Of a stretch of 64,000 nucleotides of DNA, positions 24,787 to 34,078 are shown in pieces. The number at the start of each line of letters is the position of its first letter. The first letter of the stretch is position 1. Source of the stretch: Bacillus sp. MM2020_1 (GTDB taxonomy: Bacteria > Bacillota > Bacilli > Bacillales > Cytobacillaceae); contig JAANMP010000001.1 of assembly GCA_011250595.1 (NCBI GenBank), positions 1-64,000 on the forward strand. The letters run 5' to 3'. Under the pieces are notes generated by a model. The model did no database searches, was not told where the DNA came from, and saw only the letters and a program-made list of their open reading frames with translations. Made by a program: the position numbers and the translations under genes.

Positions 24787-25674
24787 CTAATGGAATCTAT
24801 TTTTTATTTTTATATTGACTTCCAAACCGCTGACAAGCCCAAGAGCGATATCTGTTCCAGATGAAGAACCAATTTTTAAAACTTCTTGTAAGGCAGAAAT
24901 TAAATGCTCCTCTTCCCCGTTTAACGCTAAATGGAGTAATGTAACAATCGATTCTCTTACTCTAGCTACCGATGCCATTTTTAAGGTCATATAGCTGATA
25001 TCATTTGTTAAAGATTGTGCACTAGTAACTACATTTTCATTAAAACTTCGAAACGATAAACATGGGCAATTAGGTAAATGAAAAGTGGCCATTAATCCTG
25101 TTAAGAAGTCATCCCCAGATGGCGTTAATCCAGGTCCTAAACCTATGAGCCCATTTGCATGGCGTAAGGCATCAGCCACATTATTGTTTACTAATGAGCA
25201 TAGAAGTGAATGAGCTCTTTCTTGAAGCATATTTGCCATTTCAATTTCAAATGGATTTTTAGCGTGTGAATTTCGCTTCATTCCGCCGCTTTTGCCAAAC
25301 TCTTCGATCTGATTCTTTATGATAATTAAGTTTTTTCTAAGCCGTGTATCATTAATTGGATAACCAGGTAATAAACATTCCCACTTTTTGATATCGTTCA
25401 ATGAAATAGCCATTTTATCTTCAATATATAGAGTGTTTTTGTTGGTGAAAACATTATCAGTTAGTTCAAAGTGGCTGTCTGCAAAACTGTTAATATCAAT
25501 CACGATTGAATTTGGTCCATTATCCAAACTATTGCTTGCCAGGGTGTATAAATCGCCAGTTTTCCGGCACTTAATATTTACTGTTTTATCAAAAATACTA
25601 TGAATAAATCCGTTAAACCCAGAATGGACAATCGCCTGGACAAACTCAACATCACCAGATAAAGCTTGTATCAT
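24787..25674 (-). CDS. DUF2877 protein, YlbF/AllH-like subunit of oxamate carbamoyltransferase
   Basis: 295 residues. The segment LIGLGPGLTPSGDDFLTGLM is the family signature, with SSSGTDIALGLVSG near the C terminus. In E. coli the DUF2877 protein YlbF works with FdrA and YlbE as the oxamate carbamoyltransferase (AllFGH) of allantoin use. The other two subunits are encoded on the opposite strand at 27247 and 28794, so the complex would be encoded by two divergent operons. I chose the ATG at 25674, 6 nt behind AGAGGTG, rather than a GTG three codons upstream. Confidence 0.8.
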   Translation of the reverse strand: MIQALSGDVEFVQAIVHSGFNGFIHSIFDKTVNIKCRKTGDLYTLASNSLDNGPNSIVIDINSFADSHFELTDNVFTNKNTLYIEDKMAISLNDIKKWECLLPGYPINDTRLRKNLIIIKNQIEEFGKSGGMKRNSHAKNPFEIEMANMLQERAHSLLCSLVNNNVADALRHANGLIGLGPGLTPSGDDFLTGLMATFHLPNCPCLSFRSFNENVVTSAQSLTNDISYMTLKMASVARVRESIVTLLHLALNGEEEHLISALQEVLKIGSSSGTDIALGLVSGLEVNIKIKNRFH

Positions 25675-25683
25675 ATAAATCAC

Positions 25684-26018
25684 CTCTTATCTGGAAAGTT
25701 TATTGAATCTAAAAGGGCTTTTGGGAAAGGATCCCTCCTTTTATATCTCTCATTTTGATTAATAAATCGCTTTCAAATAAACTTACAAGAATATTGTAAG
25801 TGGGATTGTTGTTGGAGTCATTGTATAAGAAAACTAAAAATAGAGGTATTCGATTATGCATTATATACGAGTGATTTGTATTAAAAAGGGTTATTAGTTA
25901 AAATATAGGTGTTTTTGAGGGGCAATAAGACCTACTATTTAATTTTTAGTTGGAGAGGATTATAGCCATTTGTAAATGTATAATAATTATATTAATGAAA
26001 AGATGAGGAAGTTGAAAG
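25684..26018. other. Divergent intergenic region of the oxamate/ureide cluster
   Basis: About 335 nt of A+T-rich DNA between the two divergent operons. It must hold both promoters and probably the sites for the PucR-family regulator, but I see no convincing repeated operator and no open frame with a ribosome-binding site. Confidence 0.5.
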
Positions 26019-26963
26019 ATGAGTAAAAAACATAGAGTTGATGCAAAGGATGAAAACCTTCATGCCTCGTTTAGTAAAAACTATCAACCCATACTTATGA
26101 TTGAATCTGGTGATTCTGTACAGTTTAAAACCCCAGATATTGATTGGGGATACATACCGAAAGATGGAAAACCAACTAGGTTTGAATCAAGGGAAAAAGA
26201 AGGTTTTTGGGGGCATCCTATGATTGGGCCGATTGCCATCCGCGGTGCAAAGCCAGGTATGACTCTAGAGGTTAGAATAAATGATATTGTACCGGGTTGG
26301 TATGGTGTCAATTGGGCAGGCGGCCATACTAACTGGCTGAATCAACATCTAAAGTTAGTTGAACAAGAGGAACGGAAGTTGGAGTGGCTTATCGATCAAA
26401 CAAATAACAGGGTCATCACACAAGTTGGCAATCGTTCTATTTCTGTCCCGTTAAATCCCTTTATGGGTGTGATGGCGGTCGCGCCAGCTGAGCCAGGGGT
26501 TCATTCCACAATGCCGCCGAGATATTGTGGGGGGAATATCGATTGTAAGGAATTAACAAAGGGAAGTATTTTGTATCTGCCAATTGCAGTAGAAGGTGGA
26601 TTATTTTCCGTAGGCGATGGTCATGCTGCACAAGGGGATGGGGAATCATCGGGGACTGCGATTGAATGTCCGATGGAACTTGTTGACCTTACCTTTATCG
26701 TAAGAGAAGACATGCATCTTAAAATGCCTAGAGCCAATACACCTTCGGGCTTAATAACGTTTGGTTTTCATGAGGATTTAAATGAGGCAACCATTATGGC
26801 TCTCCAAGATATGTTGGAATTAATTCAGGAACTCTACCAAGTCGATAAGCTTGAAGCTACTGCCCTGGCAAGTGTTGCAGTTGACCTAAGAATTACCCAA
26901 ATTGTAAATGGGGTCAAGGGGGTACATGCAGTATTACCACATGAGACATTAAGGGAGATTTGA
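26019..26963 (+). CDS. Acetamidase/formamidase family amidohydrolase
   Basis: 314 residues of the FmdA/AmdA family, which hydrolyses short amides to acid and ammonia. Visible: GPIAIRGAKPGMTLEVRI early, and the GGNIDCKEL and GDGHAAQGDGESSGTAIE segments, with the conserved Asp/His and GE residues of the metal site. In this cluster it could hydrolyse oxamate (to oxalate and ammonia) or formamide; that is inference. GAGGAAG precedes the ATG. First gene on the plus side; 283 nt without a recognisable gene separate it from fdrA. Confidence 0.85.
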   Translation: MSKKHRVDAKDENLHASFSKNYQPILMIESGDSVQFKTPDIDWGYIPKDGKPTRFESREKEGFWGHPMIGPIAIRGAKPGMTLEVRINDIVPGWYGVNWAGGHTNWLNQHLKLVEQEERKLEWLIDQTNNRVITQVGNRSISVPLNPFMGVMAVAPAEPGVHSTMPPRYCGGNIDCKELTKGSILYLPIAVEGGLFSVGDGHAAQGDGESSGTAIECPMELVDLTFIVREDMHLKMPRANTPSGLITFGFHEDLNEATIMALQDMLELIQELYQVDKLEATALASVAVDLRITQIVNGVKGVHAVLPHETLREI

Positions 26964-27246
26964 ATAAGGTAGGATGAAACTGGACACAAGGAGTGTTCAG
27001 TTTTTTTGATTGGCAGTAATTGCAAAATATTATCATTGTATATTATGCCTAACTGTTAAGAAGATTTTTTGGATTGGTTATACAATGACGTTTTTAAGCG
27101 ATCCTTCTAAAATAATCGTGTAAGCCTTTTTCAAAATTAACAATATGGAGTATTTTCTCTGCTGCATTCAAAGGAAAGGGGTCTTAAACTCTACTATCGG
27201 TAAAATCTATCATATATCTTTAAAAATAACTATTGGAGGGTAAAAA

Positions 27247-28791
27247 ATGTCTATTAAAGTGGTATTTAAGAAAAACACATATATTGATTCAGTATCGTTA
27301 ATGACACTATCAAACCGGGCAAGTGATATCGAAGGCGTTGACCAAGCCATGATTGCAATGGGTACAGATATGAATAAAGAGGTTTTAAAAAATATCGGTT
27401 TAAGCACTCCTGAAATTGAAGGAGCAAACAGCAGTGATTTGATGATCATTGTAAAGGCAGCCACTGAGGAGCTTTGTGAGAACGCATTCATTCAAGTGGA
27501 AGAATTATTTATAAAAAAGGCAAAACCAAAAGAAGCTGGCGACGTAAAATATTCCACTATTCCATCTGCTGCAAAGAACATTCCAGAAGCAAACTTGGCG
27601 GTTATCTCAGTAAGTGGTGCATATGCTGCCAGAGAAGCTAGAAAAGCACTCGAAAACGACCTGCATGTGATGTTGTTCAGTGATAATATCAGCCTTGAAG
27701 ATGAAATTCAGCTTAAGAAATTAGCACATGAAAAAGGGTTATTAGTGATGGGTCCAGACTGTGGAACAGCAATCATTAGTAATGTCGCACTTTGCTTTGC
27801 AAATGCAGTAAGAAAAGGCAATATTGGAATCGTTGGTGCATCTGGAACAGGAAGCCAAGAAGTTACCGTTCTTATTCATAATTTAGGCGGTGGAATTACA
27901 CAGTTAGTTGGAACCGGGGGAAGAGATTTAAGTGAGGAAGTCGGCGGTATTATGATGCTCGATGGAATCAGAGCACTTGAGGCGGATCCTTCTACTGAGG
28001 TCATTGTGTTGATTTCTAAACCACCACATCCAACGGTTGAGAAAAAAGTGCTAGCAGAAATAAAAAATTGCACAAAACCTGTGGTAGTTTGCTTCATGGG
28101 CGGTAAGGAAGACGCTGCTGTTGAAGCAGGCGGACATTTTGCCAAAACAACAGAAGAAGCTGCATGGAAAGTTGTTGAACTTGCTGGAGTTAAAGTAAAT
28201 ACCCTTCGTTCTAGCGGGTTAAATCAAGAGCTTATCGGTGAAGTTCGTGCAAAGCTTTCTCCAGAACAAAAGTATATTCGCGGCCTCTTTAGCGGCGGCA
28301 CACTTTGTGATGAAGCCATGCATGCAGCAATGGAGAAATTCAATGATGTCTACAGCAATATTCAAAAGGATCCGAAATTTCTTCTTATAGATACAAATGT
28401 CAGTGCGGGACATACTTTTATCGATTTTGGGGATGACCAATTTACTCAAGGTAAACCGCACCCAATGATAGATCCATCTACCCGACTAGCAAGATTTGCT
28501 CAAGAAGCAAAAGATCCATCTGTCGGTGTTATCGTCATGGATTTTGTTTTGGGATTTGGAGCACATGAGGATCCAGCTGGTGCCTTCCTTCCTGCAATTA
28601 TTGAAGCAAAACAATTGGCAGAAGAAGAAGGCAGACATCTTGAAATTGTTGGCTATGTGCTTGGAACAGAATTAGATAGTCAAAATATAGAAGAACAAAA
28701 AGATAAATTAGCAGCTGCCGGTGTAATGCTTGCAAACAGTAACACTCAAGCAGGATTATTAGCAAGCGAATTTGTTGTGAAAGGAGCTTAA
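27247..28791 (+). CDS. fdrA: FdrA-family protein, AllF-like subunit of oxamate carbamoyltransferase
   Basis: 514 residues built like the alpha chain of succinyl-CoA synthetase: a CoA-binding-like fold with LLVMGPDCGTAII (about 168-180), NIGIVGASGTGSQEVTVLIH and GTGGRDLSEEVGG, then an ADP-forming ligase-like C-terminal half. E. coli FdrA is part of the oxamate carbamoyltransferase that turns oxalurate and phosphate into oxamate and carbamoyl phosphate. GGAGGG precedes the ATG. The stop is 2 nt before the DUF1116 gene, so the two are cotranscribed and probably form one complex. Confidence 0.85.
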   Translation: MSIKVVFKKNTYIDSVSLMTLSNRASDIEGVDQAMIAMGTDMNKEVLKNIGLSTPEIEGANSSDLMIIVKAATEELCENAFIQVEELFIKKAKPKEAGDVKYSTIPSAAKNIPEANLAVISVSGAYAAREARKALENDLHVMLFSDNISLEDEIQLKKLAHEKGLLVMGPDCGTAIISNVALCFANAVRKGNIGIVGASGTGSQEVTVLIHNLGGGITQLVGTGGRDLSEEVGGIMMLDGIRALEADPSTEVIVLISKPPHPTVEKKVLAEIKNCTKPVVVCFMGGKEDAAVEAGGHFAKTTEEAAWKVVELAGVKVNTLRSSGLNQELIGEVRAKLSPEQKYIRGLFSGGTLCDEAMHAAMEKFNDVYSNIQKDPKFLLIDTNVSAGHTFIDFGDDQFTQGKPHPMIDPSTRLARFAQEAKDPSVGVIVMDFVLGFGAHEDPAGAFLPAIIEAKQLAEEEGRHLEIVGYVLGTELDSQNIEEQKDKLAAAGVMLANSNTQAGLLASEFVVKGA

Positions 28792-28793
28792 CG

Positions 28794-30239
28794 ATGAACA
28801 AAATTAATGAGCTTTTTAATCAAAAATTAAACGTAATTAATGTTGGTGTCGACCTATTTAAAGAAGATATGGAAAAACAAAATGCAACGGTTACTCAATT
28901 AGAATGGACTCCGCCAGGTGGAGGAAATCCAGAGCTAATTACTGCACTTGATAAACTTGAAAATCCTGAAATGATAGAAAAAATTGAAGCTGCTAACGAA
29001 TTAGCAGTTGAGAGGATTATCAATTCTCATCCGGTTCTGATTGGATATGATCAAGCAATTAACGTAGTTCCTGGCATGACTAAAACAACGATTCTCCATG
29101 CTGGCCCTCCCATTACATGGGACAGAATGAATGGACCAATGAGGGGAGCTGTAACTGGTGCAATTGTATTTGAAGGCTTAGCTGAGACAGTTGAAGAAGC
29201 TGCACAGCTTGCTGCATCTGGAAAAATCACCTTCTCGCCTTGCCACGAGCATAACTGTGTTGGCTCAATGGCCGGGGTTACATCTGCATCCATGTTTATG
29301 CACGTGGTTGAAAATAAAACTTATGGAAATATTGCCTACACGAACTTATCTGAACAGTTGGCAAAAATCTTACGGATGGGCGCCAATGATCACACCGTTA
29401 TTGAACGTCTTAACTGGATGCGTGATGTATTTGGTCCGATGTTACGGGATGCGATGAAACTTGCAGGTGAAATTGATTTGCGTTTCTTGCTTGTACAAGC
29501 TCTTCATATGGGCGACGAGTGTCACAACCGTAATGGTGCAGGGACACTATTATTAATGCAAGCTTTGGCTCCATACCTTTTACAAACCGATTTTACAACA
29601 GAACAAAAGAAGAAAGTATTTGATTTCATTGGCAGCTCTGATTATTTTTCAGGCCCAACCTGGATGGCAGTTTCTAAATGCGCCCTTGATGCCGCACATG
29701 GAATTGAAAATAGCACCATTGTTACTACAATGTGCCGCAATGGTACTGATTTTGGGATTCGCGTCAGCGGTATGCCTGGCTTTACATGGTTTACTGGTCC
29801 AGCGCAAAAGGTTATTGGGCCTTTATTTGCTGGATATAAGCCGGAAGATGCAGGGTTAGATATCGGTGACAGTGCCATCACTGAAACATACGGTATCGGT
29901 GGATTTGCAATGGCAGCTGCTCCGGCAATTGTCCCACTAGTAGGTGGTACTGTCGATGAAGCAATAGGCTACTCAAAGAAAATGACTGAAATTACAACTG
30001 CAGAAAATCCAAACATTACCATTCCGTTGCTTGATTTCCGCGGGATTGCTACTGGTATTGATGTCCGCAAGGTTGTTCAAACAGGTATTCTGCCAGTTAT
30101 TAATACAGCAATTGCTCATAAAGAAGCTGGAATTGGAATGATTGGTGCTGGTATTACCTACCCGCCCGCAGTTGCTTTTGAAAAGGCTCTGCTTGCATTT
30201 ACAGAAAGAATCACAAATAAAGAATTACAGATGGCATAA
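28794..30239 (+). CDS. DUF1116 protein, YlbE/AllG-like subunit of oxamate carbamoyltransferase
   Basis: 481 residues. It belongs to DUF1116 (E. coli YlbE): HAGPPITWDRMNGPMRGA, SPCHEHNCVGSMAGV, ALHMGDECHNRNGAG and GIGGFAMAAAPA are recognisable. The pairing of FdrA with DUF1116 is a conserved neighbourhood; together with the DUF2877 protein they make the transferase in E. coli. AAAGGAG lies just before the ATG. Which subunit holds the active site cannot be read here, but the His/Cys-rich segments make this one a candidate. Confidence 0.85.
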   Translation: MNKINELFNQKLNVINVGVDLFKEDMEKQNATVTQLEWTPPGGGNPELITALDKLENPEMIEKIEAANELAVERIINSHPVLIGYDQAINVVPGMTKTTILHAGPPITWDRMNGPMRGAVTGAIVFEGLAETVEEAAQLAASGKITFSPCHEHNCVGSMAGVTSASMFMHVVENKTYGNIAYTNLSEQLAKILRMGANDHTVIERLNWMRDVFGPMLRDAMKLAGEIDLRFLLVQALHMGDECHNRNGAGTLLLMQALAPYLLQTDFTTEQKKKVFDFIGSSDYFSGPTWMAVSKCALDAAHGIENSTIVTTMCRNGTDFGIRVSGMPGFTWFTGPAQKVIGPLFAGYKPEDAGLDIGDSAITETYGIGGFAMAAAPAIVPLVGGTVDEAIGYSKKMTEITTAENPNITIPLLDFRGIATGIDVRKVVQTGILPVINTAIAHKEAGIGMIGAGITYPPAVAFEKALLAFTERITNKELQMA

Positions 30240-30254
30240 TAAATAAATTTAAAC

Positions 30255-30276
30255 GGACCCCATTTATGGGGTCTTG
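30255..30276 (+). terminator. Hairpin between the DUF1116 gene and carbamate kinase
   Basis: GGACCCC and GGGGTC(T) flank a 6-nt loop with only a weak T tail. It may be a partial terminator or an mRNA-stabilising stem lowering expression of the kinase relative to the transferase. Confidence 0.4.
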
Positions 30277-30296
30277 TTAATCAGGAGGAGAGCAGC

Positions 30297-31274
30297 TTGG
30301 AGAAACTAGTAATTGTCGCCATCGGAGGTAACTCGTTAGTAAGGGGAAATGGCCGTGATTCCGTTAATGATCAGTATGAAGCAGTTTGTGAAACAGCAGT
30401 AAACATTGCCGATATGGTAGAAGAAGGCTATTCTGTTGTCGTAACACATGGAAACGGACCACAGGTTGGATTTGGATTAAGAAGATCGGAAATTGCCAAT
30501 GAAATAGTAGGTATGCCGGCTATGCCGCTAGTGAACTGCGTGGCAGATACCCAAGGAGGGATTGGCTACCAAATTCAGCAAGCATTAACAAATGAATTTG
30601 TTAAAAGAGGAATCAATAAAAAAGTGGCTACGGTGATAACACAGGTTGAAGTAAGTAAGGATGACCCGAACTTCCTAAATCCAACAAAGCCCGTTGGATC
30701 GTTCTTTACGCTTAATCAAGCCGAAGAAATGAAAAAGGAACATCCTGATTGGATTTTCATTGAGGATTCCGGGCGAGGTTACAGAAGAGTAGTTCCATCA
30801 CCAAAACCAATCGATATCGTTGAAAAGGACGCCATCAAATCATTAATTGAATCAGGTTTTGTGGTAATTGCAGTTGGTGGCGGCGGTGTTCCGGTAGTAA
30901 AAACCGCTGATGATTCCTACATGGGTGTTGATGCTGTAATCGACAAGGATTTTGCAACAAGCCTATTGGCTGAACAAATTAGTGCGGAGACATTGATTAT
31001 CACAACCGGTGTTTCCAGAGTGTGTATTAATTTTGGTAAACCCAATCAAAAGGCACTTGATAAAATTTCGGTCAATGAAACGAAACAATATGTCCTTGAA
31101 GACCACTTTGCCAAAGGCAGTATGTTACCTAAAATTGAAGCCAGTCTTAACTTTCTAGAAAACAACGGGAAACGGGTTATTATTACCGACCCAGAAAGCC
31201 TTAAGGATGCTATTAATGAACAAGCAGGTACTCATATTCTTGCTCATTCAGAATGTTTACAAGTAGCTCTATAA
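30297..31274 (+). CDS. arcC: Carbamate kinase
   Basis: 325-residue amino-acid-kinase-fold enzyme that makes ATP from carbamoyl phosphate and ADP. Visible: IVAIGGNSLVRG at the N terminus, VVTHGNGPQVGFGL, and VIAVGGGGVPVV with the substrate-binding residues, then GVDAVIDKDFAT. It corresponds to E. coli YbcF (AllK) at the end of the allantoin pathway. The TTG start is well supported by AGGAGGAG 6-7 nt upstream. The gene gives the cluster its energy yield: one ATP plus CO2 and ammonia per carbamoyl phosphate. Confidence 0.92.
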   Translation: MEKLVIVAIGGNSLVRGNGRDSVNDQYEAVCETAVNIADMVEEGYSVVVTHGNGPQVGFGLRRSEIANEIVGMPAMPLVNCVADTQGGIGYQIQQALTNEFVKRGINKKVATVITQVEVSKDDPNFLNPTKPVGSFFTLNQAEEMKKEHPDWIFIEDSGRGYRRVVPSPKPIDIVEKDAIKSLIESGFVVIAVGGGGVPVVKTADDSYMGVDAVIDKDFATSLLAEQISAETLIITTGVSRVCINFGKPNQKALDKISVNETKQYVLEDHFAKGSMLPKIEASLNFLENNGKRVIITDPESLKDAINEQAGTHILAHSECLQVAL

Positions 31275-31284
31275 AAATAAGAAT

Positions 31285-31316
31285 GGCCCTATACTTTAAT
31301 ATAGGGCTATTTTTTA
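31285..31316. terminator. Bidirectional terminator between arcC and pucR-like gene
   Basis: GGCCCTATA and TATAGGGCT flank a 6-nt loop, followed by ATTTTTTATT. It ends both converging genes. Confidence 0.85.
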
Positions 31317-33014
31317 TTAATGCAAACTTGGAAGTAGATAGGAAATTTTTATAGCTAGTTGAAACTGCAATAATTCCTCTGCATTTTTCAAATCTGTTCC
31401 AAGAAGTTCCTTTATTTTTTCAATCCGATAGATAAGTGTATTCCGATGAATAAAAAGCGCTTTTGCCGTTTCACTTAAATTAAGATTATTTTGAAAGTAA
31501 CTTTCTAAAGTATTTAGGTAAGAGGTATCGTGAAGTTTGTCATGTTCGTGTATCTTTCCAAGGCTTTTCATAAAAAAGTCCGCTAGTTCCTGACTATTAA
31601 TATTAGAGCCTAGTAAATGGTAGACAGAATAATCTTCAAAATGAGAGACCCCCGTATTATTATCCAATTGTTTCATCATCCGAATTGCTTCATGTGCCTC
31701 TGTGAAGCTTTTGTGAAGCGCAGTAATCGATTTATACTGGCTCCCAATTCCAATAAAAAAGGAAGTATCCCGGATTTCATTAGTTAGGATTTTATAAATA
31801 TCAGCACCAAAAATCTTTGCTTCTTCTTTCGTCTTAGAACGAATAAAGTCATTTTTACCGACAAGAATAATCACGCGATTATTACGGTAAAAAGAGGTGA
31901 GTTCCCCTTGTATTTTTCGTGAATCATCATAAATTAAATTGACACACTTTTTCGCAATATTTTCCAGTTTCATCCTTCTGGCGATCATGTCATCGTCTTT
32001 TTTTATATTCACTTGGTTAATATCAATCACCATACAATAATACATATAGTCCGATTTTAAACCATGGAGATTACAAAGAGTTTGAATATTATCATTGGAG
32101 GAGAGCTTTCCGGTTAATAGATCATCGAAAAAGTCCTGTCTTATTTTTAATTTTACTTCCTCTATTTCCTGTGCTTTGATCCGTTCGAGTGCCATCATTC
32201 TCGAGGCATCCTGCAGGATAACATAATCGAATTCTGACAGTTCGCTAACTGATTGCCATACCACAATATAGCCATAAATATATTCGGAAACAGCTACAGG
32301 GAGGATTCGGCATTTTACCTCTAACTCATTTGCTCGATAGATCCGTGTGATTGCCTTTTTAAACGTTTTGATATTTGCTGGAATAGATTCTGTGAATTCT
32401 TCAGAGAAGAAAGATCTATTTTTTTTAAGGGGAAGATAAGTAGTAAGTGGTAATTTATTATCTTCAAGTTCAACATAATGCAGTAAATTCCAGTCCCGGT
32501 CCACGAACAGAATAGGATTATGAATCAGTCTTGCCAGTTCTGATGAAATTTTATCGATGCCCCCACCTTCAAGCGAGATCCGAAACAAATTATTATGCAT
32601 GTCCAGAGCCTTTCTATTTAATAAGTCATAGGCTCCAGCTGATTTTTCATTAATAATAGAAATCACTTGTGATAAGGTATATTCAAATGGCAGTTCTAAG
32701 AGTGGAAAGTTATATTGATTAGCAAGGTCAATCATGTTTTGCGGAATTTTATCAAAATACCGTTTCATTTTTATACAAAGCCCGGAACAATTGATTTCGG
32801 CAAGTTCCTTAATAATGCGGTTCTGTAACTCAACGCTATCTTTAAAGATATAACCCGTAGATAGGAGCAGTTCATTTGGTGTAAGCCAATCAAATGTATC
32901 TGGGTTCTCCATAATGTTGACAATCGCAATCTTATTATTGATACCTTTTTCTCCGGCAACAATTCGAATACCTTCAATTGATTTAATCTTTAGTAAGTCT
33001 TTAACAGTTAACAT
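31317..33014 (-). CDS. PucR-family transcriptional regulator
   Basis: 565 residues with the PucR layout: an N-terminal purine-catabolism domain (MLTVKDLLKIKSIEG, NELLLSTGYIFKD), a central GGDEF-like domain, and the C-terminal PucR helix-turn-helix LNLSETAKALFIHRNTLIYR with IEKIKELLG. B. subtilis PucR activates genes of purine and allantoin use when allantoin or related intermediates are present. Its place at the end of the transferase/kinase operon, facing it, makes it the likely regulator of the cluster. ATG start preceded by GAAGGTG. Confidence 0.88.
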   Translation of the reverse strand: MLTVKDLLKIKSIEGIRIVAGEKGINNKIAIVNIMENPDTFDWLTPNELLLSTGYIFKDSVELQNRIIKELAEINCSGLCIKMKRYFDKIPQNMIDLANQYNFPLLELPFEYTLSQVISIINEKSAGAYDLLNRKALDMHNNLFRISLEGGGIDKISSELARLIHNPILFVDRDWNLLHYVELEDNKLPLTTYLPLKKNRSFFSEEFTESIPANIKTFKKAITRIYRANELEVKCRILPVAVSEYIYGYIVVWQSVSELSEFDYVILQDASRMMALERIKAQEIEEVKLKIRQDFFDDLLTGKLSSNDNIQTLCNLHGLKSDYMYYCMVIDINQVNIKKDDDMIARRMKLENIAKKCVNLIYDDSRKIQGELTSFYRNNRVIILVGKNDFIRSKTKEEAKIFGADIYKILTNEIRDTSFFIGIGSQYKSITALHKSFTEAHEAIRMMKQLDNNTGVSHFEDYSVYHLLGSNINSQELADFFMKSLGKIHEHDKLHDTSYLNTLESYFQNNLNLSETAKALFIHRNTLIYRIEKIKELLGTDLKNAEELLQFQLAIKISYLLPSLH

Positions 33015-33139
33015 TTTTTCACCTTCTTTGTGGAAACTGACTAATATTCGCAGTTTATGATAGATAATATATCATTAATATTCTTCCATGCGATTAGTCA
33101 ATTTAAACAATTTGATGAATTATATATGGAGGTTAAACC

Positions 33140-34024
33140 TTAAACTATCAAATGTTTTTGTAAAAACGCAACAACCTGCTTTAAGGCATTTTGCACAACA
33201 GGGTTTTGAGAGTCTTTGTCAAAAACATGCTCTCCATTTGGAATGGTAATTAGTTTTGCTTCCACCCCTTGTTTCACTAATGCTCCGCGCATAAAAACAG
33301 ACTGCTCGTAAGGAACATCCACATCTTTTGTTCCATGCAGCAGTAATGTAGGCGGGTAATCATTGGTAACATTGTGCAGAGGGCAAAACTTCATGAGTTC
33401 TTGTTTATGGAGATTTGGATTGATTCCAGAAATTTCTTGGATCCATTCACCGGTCTGCCTTGCATATAAATACAGTAAGAAACGCTCGTCAATGGAGCCT
33501 TCTGTAATAACTTGATTAGTTACAAGCTTTTGGGCTGTTTCTTTCGGGACAGTGACCTTTTGACTGTAAAATTGATTAGGGGCGGTTGCCCATTTAGCTG
33601 TTATATCTCCATATCCATAGAAAGAGACAATGGCACGTGGTTTATGCTGAAACATACCGGTACTTAGAGCAAGAAAGCCGCCGGCAGAGCTGCCTACAAC
33701 CGCAATCCTGCTGGAGTCAATCGAATATCGCCTTGATCCTTCGGTTTCAATCCAGTTTAGAGCATCATGGATGTCTTCAAGTATGTCGGGCAATTTTGTT
33801 TCCGGTGCAAGTCGATAATCAATGGAAAAGAGCGAAAATCCATTATTTAAATAGAATTGGACCATTTCCTCCTGTATTTCTTCTCTAGTCCCCCAAAGAA
33901 GCCCCCCACCATGGATGTATACCACAGCAGGTGAATGCTCCTTCATTGTCCCATAAAAATCAACCTGAAGCGCAAAACGCTCATCTTCTTTATAAACAAC
34001 TGTATTCTTCTTCATAGATATCAT
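33140..34024 (-). CDS. Alpha/beta hydrolase (esterase/lipase, HSL-like)
   Basis: 294 residues with the alpha/beta-hydrolase fold. The oxyanion motif HGGG is in VVYIHGGGLLWG, the nucleophile Ser is in VVGSSAGGF, the acid is the Asp in LLHGTKDVDVPYE, and the His is in PNGEHVF. These mark it as a carboxylesterase of the HSL/BD-FAE type acting on a small acyl ester. There is no signal peptide, so it is cytoplasmic. The substrate is not evident and it stands alone. Confidence 0.82.
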   Translation of the reverse strand: MISMKKNTVVYKEDERFALQVDFYGTMKEHSPAVVYIHGGGLLWGTREEIQEEMVQFYLNNGFSLFSIDYRLAPETKLPDILEDIHDALNWIETEGSRRYSIDSSRIAVVGSSAGGFLALSTGMFQHKPRAIVSFYGYGDITAKWATAPNQFYSQKVTVPKETAQKLVTNQVITEGSIDERFLLYLYARQTGEWIQEISGINPNLHKQELMKFCPLHNVTNDYPPTLLLHGTKDVDVPYEQSVFMRGALVKQGVEAKLITIPNGEHVFDKDSQNPVVQNALKQVVAFLQKHLIV

Positions 34025-34078
34025 TTCCCATCCAATAAGGTAGTTCTAAAGGATATTATACCATTTTTTATGTTCTGT

